From Haloarcula salina (GTDB taxonomy: Archaea; Halobacteriota; Halobacteria; Halobacteriales; Haloarculaceae), in assembly GCF_010119195.1 (NCBI RefSeq), contig NZ_WRXL01000001.1:558001-622000 (forward strand): a DNA stretch of 64,000 nucleotides, read 5' to 3'. A program made the translations under genes and the position numbers. Below the pieces are notes generated by a model. That model saw only the letters and a list, made by a program, of their open reading frames with translations. It had not been told where the DNA came from and made no database searches. Position 1 is the stretch's first letter. Every line of letters starts with the position of its first letter. This document shows, piece after piece, positions 53,069 through 62,474 of the stretch.

Positions 53069-54811
53069 TCAGCCGGACCGCTCGGTGTCGTCGCCTTCGG
53101 CGGAGGTATCGCGCTCGCCGTCGCCACGGCCGTCGGACTCGGAATCGTCGTCTGTAGCCGTCTCTCGCCCGCTGTCGGCTTCGGCGGGATCCGCCGTCAC
53201 GTCGTCGCCCGCTTCGTCGGTCGTTCCGCGAGCCGTCGCGTCGTCGTTCGGCTCGGCTCCGTTACTGTCGCCGCTTGCCTCGCCGTCTTCGTCCCCTGCG
53301 GCCGAGTCGCCGATTCGCTCCGCCGGGTCCCACACTTCCACGGGGTCGTCGCCATCGTCGCCCTCGGTGAGTTCGTCGAGCGGGTCGGCCCCCTCGGCGT
53401 CGGGGATCGCGTCGAAGGGGTCGTCGCCGGACGGTTCGTCGCCGGACGCCTCGGCGGTGTCGCCGACAGCGTCGTCGGCTACTGTGTCAGCGGTTTCGGT
53501 GTCGTCGGCCGTCGTATCCGCAGCGGTCTCGTCCGCCGAGCCGTCACTCATCGCCGACTCACCGACCGCCGACTCGGAATCGGTGGTTGCCGGTCCCGCC
53601 GGCGCGTTGAGTTCGTCGGCGTGGCCGCCCTCAGTCGGTTCCTCGTCCGCCCCCTCGGCGGCCTGTTCGAGCCGTCGGAGCGCGTCCGGGGTCGCGATGG
53701 CGTAGAGCGTGTCGCCGGCCGCCAGCACGCGCTCCCGGGACGGAATGGTCTCCGGCGACTCGCCGTCGCGGGTGATGGCGATCACCGTGACCTCCAGCGC
53801 GCCGACCGTCTGGCCCGCGACCTCGCTGCCGCGCCCGACCGTAGCGGTCCCCATCGTCTCGTCGGCAGCCCGGAGCAGCGAGGCGAACTCCCGGTCGGGA
53901 CGCTCCTGAACCGGGAGCGTGACCAGCTTGTACGACGTCTGCGGGTCGAGCTTGGGCGTGTCGGCGGCGTCGATAGCCACCGTGACCACGTCGCCGGCGA
54001 CCCCCCGGAGTTCGCCCGTGAGGACGCGCGTCGCCGGGTTCCGCTCCCAGACCTGGACGAGGTCGCCGGCGCTCGCGGCGTTCGCCGGGTCGGCCCGGAT
54101 GGCGACGGCGTTGGTCGCCGGGGGGAGCGTCGGGCCGATTCCGGCCGCCCGCGAGCCGATGGCGAGGTACTCGACGGTCCCGTCGTCGGCCAGTTCGAGG
54201 TCGACGTGGCCGACGCCGTAGTCCGTCTTGAGCCGGGCGACCAGCCGCTCGCGCAGTTCGGCCTTCGTCAGCCGGCGCGGGAAGAGGAAGCGCCGGTTCG
54301 CGAGCTTCTTCTTCGTCGCGTCCGGTGACGGGTCGTAGCCGACGATGTCGTCGACGTCCTCCGGCAGGCGGACTGACGTGACCCGGCCGACCGTCTGGAC
54401 GATCTCGCTCACGTCGGCGTCGACCGCGCCGCGCGCCGTCGCCGCGAACAGGTCCGTGCCGAGCCGGTCGCCGACCCGCGTTCCCGTGTACGCGCCGAGA
54501 CCGCCGACGACGAACGCCGAGATGTTTCCGAGGACCCGCGGCAGTTCGAGGACCTCGTCTTGCCCCCCGATGACCTGGCCGAGCGCCGTCGTCGTTCCGA
54601 GGTACAGCACCACGACGGTCAATCCGAACAGGACGGCGACTCCGGTCTGAACGCGCTCGCGGACGTACCAGCGATACACCAGTGCCGTGAACGCGGACAT
54701 GCCGCCCGCGGCGACCGCCACGCCGAGCAACTGGGCCAGCATCTCGACGACGAGATCCATCGTCGAGTCGCCCTGGAGCACGATACCGCTCTGGAGGAGC
54801 GCGAACGTCAC
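53069..54811 (-). CDS. TrkA-C domain membrane protein (potassium-channel-associated)
   Basis: A 580-residue membrane protein. Three transmembrane segments (about 15-110, for example VEMLAQLLGVAVAAGGMSAF and VLFGLTVVVLYLGTTTALG) precede a soluble region with two RCK-C-like domains (around 260-400; SEVAGQTVGALEVTVIAITRDG). About 180 C-terminal residues are Asp/Glu/Thr-rich and disordered. The GTG start at 54811 overlaps the upstream gene stop (GTGA), so it is coupled to it. Together with the neighbouring genes it probably regulates K+ flux. Confidence 0.75.
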   Translation of the reverse strand: MTFALLQSGIVLQGDSTMDLVVEMLAQLLGVAVAAGGMSAFTALVYRWYVRERVQTGVAVLFGLTVVVLYLGTTTALGQVIGGQDEVLELPRVLGNISAFVVGGLGAYTGTRVGDRLGTDLFAATARGAVDADVSEIVQTVGRVTSVRLPEDVDDIVGYDPSPDATKKKLANRRFLFPRRLTKAELRERLVARLKTDYGVGHVDLELADDGTVEYLAIGSRAAGIGPTLPPATNAVAIRADPANAASAGDLVQVWERNPATRVLTGELRGVAGDVVTVAIDAADTPKLDPQTSYKLVTLPVQERPDREFASLLRAADETMGTATVGRGSEVAGQTVGALEVTVIAITRDGESPETIPSRERVLAAGDTLYAIATPDALRRLEQAAEGADEEPTEGGHADELNAPAGPATTDSESAVGESAMSDGSADETAADTTADDTETADTVADDAVGDTAEASGDEPSGDDPFDAIPDAEGADPLDELTEGDDGDDPVEVWDPAERIGDSAAGDEDGEASGDSNGAEPNDDATARGTTDEAGDDVTADPAEADSGRETATDDDSESDGRGDGERDTSAEGDDTERSG

Positions 54812-56034
54812 GCTACCGCCTCCTCGAAGCCGTCGAGGGCGTCGCGCCCCCCGACGGCGTACAGTTCGTCGCCCGCTTCGACGGCCGCCGTCCCGTGGGG
54901 CGCGACCTGCCAGCCGTCGGGCTTCCGGATGGCGACGACGGCGACGCCGTAGGTGTCGCGGACCCGCGCGTCGCTGAGCGTCACCCCGTCGAGGGCCCCC
55001 TCGGCGCGGACGGTGAGTCGCCGGAACCGGCTGCCGGCCCGCCGGAGCAAGGAGACGAGTTCGTACTCGCGGTGCGTGCCCCGCGGCTCGACCACGACCT
55101 TGGGCGCGGCCGAGCGCAGGAGAGGCTGGACGTCGGTCCGGGTGACGGCGACGGTGAGTCGGCCCTCGCCGCCGTCGGTCGTGGGGGCCCGAATCGGGGC
55201 CGCCGGCTGTTCCGCGTCGGCGATGTCCGGCTCCTCGGGCGTGTCGACTGGCGTCTCGTCGGCGGCCTCTGCCGACCGCGCGCTGAGGACGGTGCCTCGG
55301 ATCTGCGCGTCCTCGGTCAGGACCGTCACTTCGTCGTTGCGGGCGAGGCCCGTGGGCAAGAGCGCGTCGACTGACACCGCGTGTCGGCCGTCGCCCACGC
55401 GCTTCGAGAGCCCCGAGAACGGCGGTGCGGCAGCCACCGACGCCCGGCCCTGTTCGTCGATGGTGACGGCGACGTCGCCGAGGTCGAACTCGGACTTCAG
55501 CCGCTCCTCCATGCGTCGTTCGAGTTCCCCGATGCGGAGGTCAGCGGGAAATCGCCACTCCTCGCCGCGGATGTCGGCCCGGAGCGGTTCCGGCAGCGGC
55601 GGGTACCCCTCCATATCGGCGATCTCGCCGACGATCTGGATGCGGACCTCGTCCCGGCCGCCGACGAATTCGACCACGTCCGCGGAGAGGCGCTTGTCAC
55701 GCAAGCCTTTCAGCGAGAGCCGTTTCGGGAAGTTCGCGCCGAGCTGGTCGCCCTTGCTGTGGGCGTACATCGACACCATCCCGACGAGGAGGATCGCGGT
55801 GACGACGCGCTCGGCGTTCGGCGCCTGCGTGATCGACCGGTCGGCGAGTGCGAGGAGGCCGCCGCTGACGCCGGCGAGCGCGATCGCCAGCACGACGACA
55901 CCGAAGCCGGGGACGCTCACCCCGGTGAAGTACTTGAAGATGAAGCCGAGCGCCCAGGAGACGAGCGCCGGGATCACTCCCACCAGCAGCCCCAGATAGA
56001 TGCCCATGAGAATCTCGATCGGGAGGGAAGCCAT
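54808..56034 (-). CDS. TrkA-C domain membrane protein, first gene of pair
   Basis: A 408-residue protein with three or four transmembrane helices in residues 1-95 (ILMGIYLGLLVGVIPALVSW) and then soluble parts ending in a RCK-C-like domain (TLSDARVRDTYGVAVVAIRK). It has the same architecture as the gene downstream, whose GTG overlaps this stop. It is divergent from a K+ channel gene with about 85 bases between them, so these three genes form one module. No pore motif is seen in this protein. Confidence 0.75.
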   Translation of the reverse strand: MASLPIEILMGIYLGLLVGVIPALVSWALGFIFKYFTGVSVPGFGVVVLAIALAGVSGGLLALADRSITQAPNAERVVTAILLVGMVSMYAHSKGDQLGANFPKRLSLKGLRDKRLSADVVEFVGGRDEVRIQIVGEIADMEGYPPLPEPLRADIRGEEWRFPADLRIGELERRMEERLKSEFDLGDVAVTIDEQGRASVAAAPPFSGLSKRVGDGRHAVSVDALLPTGLARNDEVTVLTEDAQIRGTVLSARSAEAADETPVDTPEEPDIADAEQPAAPIRAPTTDGGEGRLTVAVTRTDVQPLLRSAAPKVVVEPRGTHREYELVSLLRRAGSRFRRLTVRAEGALDGVTLSDARVRDTYGVAVVAIRKPDGWQVAPHGTAAVEAGDELYAVGGRDALDGFEEAVA

Positions 56035-56118
56035 GTCCACACCGTGCGCGTCCGGTAGTAAATCGCTTCCGGCGGACGGGTCCCAGACAGTACATTTACG
56101 CCCACCCATACAATCTGG

Positions 56119-57294
56119 ATGGACATGGACAGACCGCGGGACTGGCTGGGGGCGCGGGCGACCATCCTGCTCCCGGTCCTGGTGGCGATCCTCTCGTTCG
56201 CCACGGGCGTCGTCAACATCAGCGACGTATCCATCACTGGGCCGCTCGCCGCGTACATCCCGCGGAGCGTCCAGCGGGCCGCCGGCTTCACCGGCGCGCT
56301 CACCGGGTTCACGCTGCTGGTCAGCGTGCTCGGACTCCGCCGGCGGCTGCGGATCGCGTGGTACGTCACCGTCGTCTTGCTCCCCGTCTCGGCGCTGCAG
56401 GGACTCGTCCAGAGTTCGGCGTTCTCGCTGCCCCTCGTCGTCCTCTCGCTGCTGTCGCTGCCGACGATGCTGTTGAACCGCCGACGGTTCGACCGACCGA
56501 TCGACCTCTCGACGGCCCAGCTGGCGGCCGGCGCGGCGCTGGTCGGCGCGCAGGTGTACGGGACCGTCGGGGCCTACGCGCTCCGCGACGAGTTCGGCGG
56601 CATCTCGACGCTGACCGACGCCTTTTACTTCACGCTGGTCACCGCCAGCACGGTCGGCTACGGCGACATCACGCCACAGAGCCCGCAAGCTCGGCTGTTC
56701 GGAATGTCGGTCGTCGTCCTCGGGACGGCCAGTTTCGCCATCGCGCTCGGGTCGCTGCTCGGTCCGGCCATCGAAAAGCGGCTCTCGGAGGCCCTCGGAA
56801 ACATGTCTGACGCACAACTCAATCTGCTCGAGAACCACGTGCTGGTGCTCGGCTACGGCGACCTTACGGAACCGATCATCGAAGAACTGGCGGACGCGGT
56901 CGACTTCATCGTCATCACGCCGGACACGGACGCGGCGACTCGACTGCAACAACAGGACATCAACGTGCTGACCGCCGACCCGAGCGACGAGGAACCGCTC
57001 CAGCGGGCCGGTATCGAGGACGCGTCGGCGGTCGTCGCGGCGACCAACGACGACGCCCAGGACGCGCTGGCGATTCTCACCGCCCAGACGCTGAACCCGA
57101 CGGTCAACATCGTCGCCGCCGCAACCGACCGCGAGAACATCGAGAAGCTCCGGCGGGCGGGCGCAGACACGGTCATCAGCCCGGCGGTCCTCGGCGGCCA
57201 CCTCATCGTCCAGTCCGCGCTCGGGCGGGAAGGCATGGAGAACATCGCCGACCACTTGCTCGACGTGAAAGACGAAGACGACGCAGACATCTGA
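56119..57294 (+). CDS. pch: Potassium channel with NAD-binding RCK domain
   Basis: A 391-residue two-pore-helix channel. Transmembrane helices at about 15-125 and 140-225 flank the selectivity filter TVGYGD (Thr178-Asp183). The cytoplasmic RCK-N domain starts near residue 237 (HVLVLGYGDLTEPIIEEL, a NAD-type GxGxxG-like loop) and runs to the C terminus. The RCK-C half is missing or short and may be supplied by the two divergent proteins. Start at the ATG at 56119; the next ATG is two codons later. Confidence 0.9.
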   Translation: MDMDRPRDWLGARATILLPVLVAILSFATGVVNISDVSITGPLAAYIPRSVQRAAGFTGALTGFTLLVSVLGLRRRLRIAWYVTVVLLPVSALQGLVQSSAFSLPLVVLSLLSLPTMLLNRRRFDRPIDLSTAQLAAGAALVGAQVYGTVGAYALRDEFGGISTLTDAFYFTLVTASTVGYGDITPQSPQARLFGMSVVVLGTASFAIALGSLLGPAIEKRLSEALGNMSDAQLNLLENHVLVLGYGDLTEPIIEELADAVDFIVITPDTDAATRLQQQDINVLTADPSDEEPLQRAGIEDASAVVAATNDDAQDALAILTAQTLNPTVNIVAAATDRENIEKLRRAGADTVISPAVLGGHLIVQSALGREGMENIADHLLDVKDEDDADI

Positions 57295-57473
57295 GGCCGG
57301 CATCGAAGTTGTCCCCCGATCCGTTTCGGGTCCCGTGGTCGCGTTCGCTCGATCGGCGAACCAGGCGCTCGGGCGAGCGAGCGGGAAAAATGGCTATCAG
57401 GTCACGATGGAGTCGGGTGCGGTCGATCGCGGTTCCCACCACTCTGGCGTGCGTCGGTCACGTGACGGAACCG

Positions 57474-57484
57474 CTACTATACTG
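57474..57484 (+). promoter_or_regulatory. TATA-like region of superoxide dismutase gene
   Basis: ctactatactg lies about 60 bases before the ATG at 57539, giving a short leader of about 35 bases. Confidence 0.45.
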
Positions 57485-57538
57485 CGCTACAGAAAACGCT
57501 CATAGTCCTCTCGCACCTGGCCGATACTGTCGATACAA

Positions 57539-58144
57539 ATGGCAGACTACGAACTCCCGCCGCTCCCGTACGACTACGACGCACTCGAACCGCACATCAG
57601 CGAACAGGTCCTGACGTGGCATCACGACACCCACCATCAGGGCTACGTCAACGGCTGGAACAGCGCCGAAGAGACGCTCGCGGAGAACCGCGAGGAGGGT
57701 GACTACTCCTCGACGGCCTCGGCGATCGGCAACGTGACCCACAACGGCTCGGGGCACATCCTCCACGACCTGTTCTGGCAGTCGATGAGCCCCGAGGGCG
57801 GCGACGAGCCGACGGGTGACCTCGCGGACCGCATCGAGGAGGACTTCGGCTCCTACGAGGCGTGGAAGGGCGAGTTCGAGGCCGCCGCGTCCGCCGCCGC
57901 CGGTGGCTGGGCGCTGCTGGTCTACGACAGCTTCAGCAACCGACTGCGCACCGTCACGGTCGACAAGCACGACCAGGGCGCGCTCTGGGGGAGCCATCCC
58001 ATCCTGGCGCTCGACGTCTGGGAGCACTCGTACTACTACGACTACGGCCCGGCCCGCGGCGACTTCGTCGACGCCTTCTTCGAGGTCGTCGACTGGGAAG
58101 AACCCAGTTCCCGATACGACGAGGCCGTACAGCTATTCGAATAG
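57539..58144 (+). CDS. sod: Superoxide dismutase (Mn/Fe)
   Basis: Converts superoxide to oxygen and hydrogen peroxide. The 201-residue protein has metal ligands His28, His76, Asp159 and His163, in LTWHHDTHHQ, GHILHDLFW and LDVWEHSYYYDYG. These match the Mn/Fe family; haloarchaeal enzymes mainly use Mn. The C terminus (SSRYDEAVQLFE) is typical of haloarchaeal SodA. No signal peptide. Confidence 0.96.
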   Translation: MADYELPPLPYDYDALEPHISEQVLTWHHDTHHQGYVNGWNSAEETLAENREEGDYSSTASAIGNVTHNGSGHILHDLFWQSMSPEGGDEPTGDLADRIEEDFGSYEAWKGEFEAAASAAAGGWALLVYDSFSNRLRTVTVDKHDQGALWGSHPILALDVWEHSYYYDYGPARGDFVDAFFEVVDWEEPSSRYDEAVQLFE

Positions 58145-58229
58145 GCGGCCACTGACGGGCGGAAACCCCGCTTTCGACCGTGGGCAGCAGCGGCCGGCCG
58201 CCTTTCTAACCGATCGCTTGTGCGCGTGA

Positions 58230-59207
58230 CTAATACGAGAGGTGTTCCCGTCTCGCGGTCTCGGTCACCGTGAGGGTCTCGTCCAGCACGACGCGTAGCT
58301 CGTCCCCCGCACACGAGATGTCGAGACGCAGGCGCAACGGGTCTTCGGACAGGACTTCTGTACAGGCATCGCTCACGCACCACTCGAAGTGCCAGAACGG
58401 TTCCGTGCTCAGGTCGATACCGCGTTCGGAGTGAAACAGGAGCACCTCGGCGTTGTCGAGGAGGTTCACGCCGACGCTCGACTGGAGGTCGTACCCGCAC
58501 CGCTGGCACGTGTGCTCGACCGTCACGTCGAGAGGGTCCGCTTGCGCCGGTTCGTAGCCCAGTTCCGTCTCGACGGGGCCGGTGCACTCGGGACAGACGC
58601 CGTCGGCGGCGATGCAGTAGTGGTGCCGAACGTAGTGGTGGAACGCCTGGAGGAGCTCCTCGGGCGTTCGCTCGTCGATCCCCCCGGGTGGGAACGGATA
58701 CCGCACGAGAACGGTCGCGCAGTCGACGCAGGCGATGGTGAGAACCTCGTCGACGTACCACCCGTGCAGGTCGCCGTCGCACGTGTGACAGGAGCCGTCG
58801 ACCGGAAAGAACCCGAGCTGTGCGCGGTCGGTGAGCGTGCCGGCGAATATCGAGCTCACGACCTTTCGACCGGGGTGACGGAACTCGTAGCCGTCTTCGG
58901 TCTGCTTGATGAAGTGGCCGGTGAGCTTCTGCAGGTGGTAGTTGAAGTTGGCGCTGTCCGCCATCTCGACTCGTTCGAACAGGTCCGTGAAGCCGACCGG
59001 CGCCTTGTCGGCGTTCTCGTCCAGCATCGCCTGCAAGATGTCGATGCGGGTGTCGTTTCCGAGCAGCGAAAACGCCTCCGCGGGAAGCATCCGTTCTTCG
59101 GTGAACTCTGTTCCGAGATGGTCTCGCTCCGCGGTGGAGGGCGAATCTCGCTCGACGTCGCCGTCGAATTCTGGTTCAGAGTCCGTCTCGTGACTGAACC
59201 CGCTCAT
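58230..59207 (-). CDS. DUF7351-type winged-helix regulator with zinc ribbons
   Basis: A 325-residue predicted transcription regulator. The N-terminal winged helix lies at about 35-115 (LLGNDTRIDILQAMLDE, NFNYHLQKLTGHFIK). The C-terminal part carries several CxxC pairs (CHTCDGD, CVDC, CPEC, CQRC) forming zinc ribbons. Such proteins are frequent in haloarchaea with unknown ligands. Start at the ATG at 59207. No target suggested by the neighbours. Confidence 0.82.
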   Translation of the reverse strand: MSGFSHETDSEPEFDGDVERDSPSTAERDHLGTEFTEERMLPAEAFSLLGNDTRIDILQAMLDENADKAPVGFTDLFERVEMADSANFNYHLQKLTGHFIKQTEDGYEFRHPGRKVVSSIFAGTLTDRAQLGFFPVDGSCHTCDGDLHGWYVDEVLTIACVDCATVLVRYPFPPGGIDERTPEELLQAFHHYVRHHYCIAADGVCPECTGPVETELGYEPAQADPLDVTVEHTCQRCGYDLQSSVGVNLLDNAEVLLFHSERGIDLSTEPFWHFEWCVSDACTEVLSEDPLRLRLDISCAGDELRVVLDETLTVTETARREHLSY

Positions 59208-59465
59208 ACACCGGAATCGGCCGGCGTGCCGGTAAATCTATGGGTGAGCGGTCTCGACCGACACCGCGTCGCTCCCGCCGTCGAGACCCGCGGATCGCGG
59301 TATTCGGTCAGCGAGACGGGATGCACTGTGGCTGTATCTCCCTACAGCGAACGCTTTTGTCACACGCTGTCCGCGGCCGCCTCTGGCGTGACGGTTTCGA
59401 CGCCGCTGGCGCAGACACACGCTGTAACGAACGACCGTGAGTGTGAACGGCTCGCCGCGAGCCCG

Positions 59466-61001
59466 CTACGTCCGCCCGCGGTCGACGATGGCCACGTCCG
59501 TGTCCACGTCTTCGAGGCGCTCGAACGTCGGCGGCGAGACGAACCGCGAGGCCGCGCTCCGGTCGCGGCTCGCGCCGATGACGACGAGGTCGTACTGCGG
59601 CCCCGTCTCGGACAGGAACGACAGGATGTCGGTCCGCGGGACCCGCGTCTCGAAGGAGCCCTCGAACGGTTCGATGAGGTCCGCGAGCAGTTCCTCCGCC
59701 CGCCGCCGGTCGCCGCGCGGGCCGATACAGGTCGCGACGGCGATCCGGCCGCTCTTGCCCGCCAGCCGACAGGCGAAGTCGATCATGTTGTGCGACACGT
59801 CGCTGACCGACCGGACCGGGACGAGCACGCGCTTCCAGCGCGTCCGGTCGCCCCGCGAGCGGTGGACGACCACGTCCGACTCGCTCTGCAACAGGCGCTT
59901 GAGGTACGGCGACAGCGCGCCGCGCTGGGTCTCGTAGGGCGCGGCGATGAGGTCGCAGTTCGTCTCCTCGGCGGTCCGGAGCGTCGTCGCGGCCGGCGAC
60001 CCGTCGTCGGTGGCGACCACGACCTGACAGGGGACGCCGGTCCGCGTCTCGATGCGGTCCGCGTGCGTCTCCAGCCAGTTCACCTGCGCGTCGAGGTCGG
60101 TCCGGGCGTGGTCCGTCGCGGCGTCGGCCGGGTCGCCGCCGTCGCCGACGAGTCGCTGGTCCGCCACCGGCGGGTCGCCGCCGGTCGGCGAACCGTCGCG
60201 GCCTCCCTCGGAGAAGATGTCCACGCTGATCGTATCGCGCAGGAGCGCCTCCTCGGTGGCCGCGGCGTCGTCGTCCGGGACCATGTCCAGCAGGACGACC
60301 TTGCCGGCCTCGTGGGCCGCGGCGAGGCGCGCACCGAGCATCGCGGTCCGCCCCGCGGACTCACCGCGCATCGGAATGAGGACGTGGTCGTCGCCGGTCA
60401 TCGACTCGTAGAGGTACGAGGCGCGCCGCTCGTAGAACTGGTCGCGCCAGACGACGAAGATGCCGGCCACGAGCGCGCTCGCGAGGAAGATGCTCCCGAC
60501 GAACGCCGCCCGCTGGTTCGGCCCCACCAGCAGCGCGAGCAGGGCGGTGGAGTACGACGACGGCTCCTCGATGTCGAGCGGCCAGGTCACGACGCCGGTG
60601 GCGAACACCGCCAGTCCCGCGCCGAGGGCGCTGGCCTGGAACTGCCCGGACGAGGCGGGAAGAACCGCGTTCGAGACGGCGAGCGCGACCAACCCGCAGA
60701 CGGCCCCGATGGTCAGTCCCGCCACGAACCGCCCCGGCTCGGAGTACTTGCCGGTGGGGTCGACGAACAGCGTGTACGTCCCGGCGGCCAGGGGCGGAAA
60801 GAGCAGGAACGTCAGCCGCGGGACCGCGTTCGCCAGCGCCGTCACGAGCGCGATGGCGAGCGGGACGACCACCAGCATCGAGAGGTGGACGAGGTTGTCG
60901 GTGACCTCCGCCCAGCGCCTGAAGTCCCGCACCTCGCGTCGCTCGACCCGTCGCGCTCGCGCGACCGCCGCGCGAATCCGGTCTCGGAGACGGTCGAGCA
61001 T
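59466..61001 (-). CDS. HPP-family membrane protein fused to USP domains
   Basis: A 511-residue protein. Four to five transmembrane helices in residues 30-185 form an HPP domain (PPLAAGTYTLFVDPTGKYSEP). This is followed by two universal-stress-protein-like domains, about 200-365 and 375-511 (VLIPMRGESAGRTAMLGARL, RVLVPVRSVSDVSHNMIDF, DLVVIGASRDRSAASRF). HPP domains are linked to nitrite or other ion transport in other organisms. The fusion suggests ligand-gated membrane transport. Substrate unknown. Confidence 0.82.
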   Translation of the reverse strand: MLDRLRDRIRAAVARARRVERREVRDFRRWAEVTDNLVHLSMLVVVPLAIALVTALANAVPRLTFLLFPPLAAGTYTLFVDPTGKYSEPGRFVAGLTIGAVCGLVALAVSNAVLPASSGQFQASALGAGLAVFATGVVTWPLDIEEPSSYSTALLALLVGPNQRAAFVGSIFLASALVAGIFVVWRDQFYERRASYLYESMTGDDHVLIPMRGESAGRTAMLGARLAAAHEAGKVVLLDMVPDDDAAATEEALLRDTISVDIFSEGGRDGSPTGGDPPVADQRLVGDGGDPADAATDHARTDLDAQVNWLETHADRIETRTGVPCQVVVATDDGSPAATTLRTAEETNCDLIAAPYETQRGALSPYLKRLLQSESDVVVHRSRGDRTRWKRVLVPVRSVSDVSHNMIDFACRLAGKSGRIAVATCIGPRGDRRRAEELLADLIEPFEGSFETRVPRTDILSFLSETGPQYDLVVIGASRDRSAASRFVSPPTFERLEDVDTDVAIVDRGRT

Positions 61002-61089
61002 ACGTCGATGCACGAGAGACGGTCTGTTAAGCCCTCCGCCGTCGGCAGCGGAGCGACGCCACAGCCCGGTAGCGGGCGACGTGCGACCG

Positions 61090-61863
61090 CTACAGCGACG
61101 CCGCGGCGGTCAGACTGATCTCGATGGCGCGCTCGACGTTGTTCTTGGCCTTCTCGGGTAGTTCGCTGTCGTCGGTCTCGCCCTTCTGGGTGCCCTCGAC
61201 GAGGTTGCCGTCGACGGTACAGATCGCGCCGGAGCGCAGGCCCTTGCGGCGACACAGCGAGAACAGCGCGGCCGCCTCCATCTCGACGGCGAGCAGGCCC
61301 GCGGCCTCCCAGTCGCGGACGTACTCGTCGGTCTCGGCGTAGAAGGCGTCGTCCGTCGCGATGGGGCCGACGTGGACTCGGCTCGCGGCTTCGCCACTCG
61401 CCCCATCCGCGGCCGTCCCGGCCGCGCGCTCCTCGTTCGCCTCGGCGGCGTCGACCAGCGACGAGAGCACGTCGTAGTCGGGGACGGCCGGAATCTCCAC
61501 GTCCTCGTAGCGCTTCGTCGTTCCCTCGTCCTTGGCCGCGCCGTTGGCGACGACCATGTCGCCGATCTCGATGCCGTGCTGGAGCGCGCCGGTCGTCCCG
61601 ACGCGGATGAGCGTCTCGACGCCGACCGCTTCGAGTTCCTCGACGGCGATGGCGGTCGAGGGCGAGCCGATACCGGTCGAGCAGATCGTCAGCTCGCGGC
61701 CCTCGTAGGTCGCGTTGACGACCTTGTACTCGCGGTTCTGCGAGACGACCTCGTGGTCGTCACAGAGCCCGGCGATGCGGTCGACGCGCCCGGGGTCGCC
61801 GGGGACGAGCGCGATGTCGGTCAGGTCGCCCGGTTCGACGAGCAGGTGGGGCTGTTTCGCCAT
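61090..61863 (-). CDS. udp: Uridine phosphorylase-type nucleoside phosphorylase
   Basis: Cleaves uridine, and possibly other nucleosides, with phosphate. The 257-residue NP-I family protein shows LVPGDPGRVDRIAG (phosphate loop), STGIGSPSTAIAVEEL and RVGTTGALQHGIEIGD. The late motif LLAVEMEAAALFSL binds the ribose. The start at MAKQPHLLVEPGD (61863) is preferred to one at 61887. The 5' part of deoC 1.6 kb away supports a nucleoside-degradation role. Confidence 0.9.
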   Translation of the reverse strand: MAKQPHLLVEPGDLTDIALVPGDPGRVDRIAGLCDDHEVVSQNREYKVVNATYEGRELTICSTGIGSPSTAIAVEELEAVGVETLIRVGTTGALQHGIEIGDMVVANGAAKDEGTTKRYEDVEIPAVPDYDVLSSLVDAAEANEERAAGTAADGASGEAASRVHVGPIATDDAFYAETDEYVRDWEAAGLLAVEMEAAALFSLCRRKGLRSGAICTVDGNLVEGTQKGETDDSELPEKAKNNVERAIEISLTAAASL

Positions 61864-61952
61864 AGCGGCCACATCGAACGGGAGCATATAGTAGTCGGCG
61901 AAGCGACGACGCCGTCGCGTCACGGAGGCCGGCGGCGACCGGTCCGGCCGCC

Positions 61953-62429
61953 TCAGAACTGGATGACGAGAATCGGGACCAGCAGCGCGAGCGTGGTCCC
62001 GTAGATGAACGCCGTCAGCGCCCACTGCTCGACGATCTCGTCGGCGTCGTCCCGCAGGTTCCCACCGAACCGCGGCATGGCGATCCGAGCGAAGAAGGCG
62101 AAGATCGACGCCGTGACCGTCACCGCGCCGACGAGGTGCGGAACGAGCGGGAGACCGCCGAGCGAGACGGCCGTGGGCAACACCAGCGAGAGGACCGCGA
62201 CGAGCGCGCCGTACAGGAGCGACGCGACGACCGCGACGACGTGGTGAACGGCGACCGCCAGCGCGTCGCTCGCCTCGGTCGGATCGACGCCCGAGAGCCC
62301 GCCCGCGGCCACGTAGGCGGGCAGGTATCCCTCGGACTGCGTGACCATCGGGATGTTGAGCAGCAGGCCGGTGACGACGCCGGCGACCGCACAGATCGCG
62401 GCCCACTGGGTCAGGGGGACTTCGAGCAC
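61953..62429 (-). CDS. Membrane protein of unknown function
   Basis: A 158-residue protein with four hydrophobic helices (WAAICAVAGVVTGLLLN, AVHHVVAVVASLLYGALVAVL, LVGAVTVTASIFAFFARIA, ALTAFIYGTTLALLVPILVI). Tandem histidines occur in helix 2. No family recognised. It lies between udp and the DUF63 gene on the same strand. Confidence 0.65.
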   Translation of the reverse strand: MLEVPLTQWAAICAVAGVVTGLLLNIPMVTQSEGYLPAYVAAGGLSGVDPTEASDALAVAVHHVVAVVASLLYGALVAVLSLVLPTAVSLGGLPLVPHLVGAVTVTASIFAFFARIAMPRFGGNLRDDADEIVEQWALTAFIYGTTLALLVPILVIQF

Positions 62430-62474
62430 GGTGAAACCCTCGCGGTCCCCGCGTATGAGCGTTACGTCGCGCGG

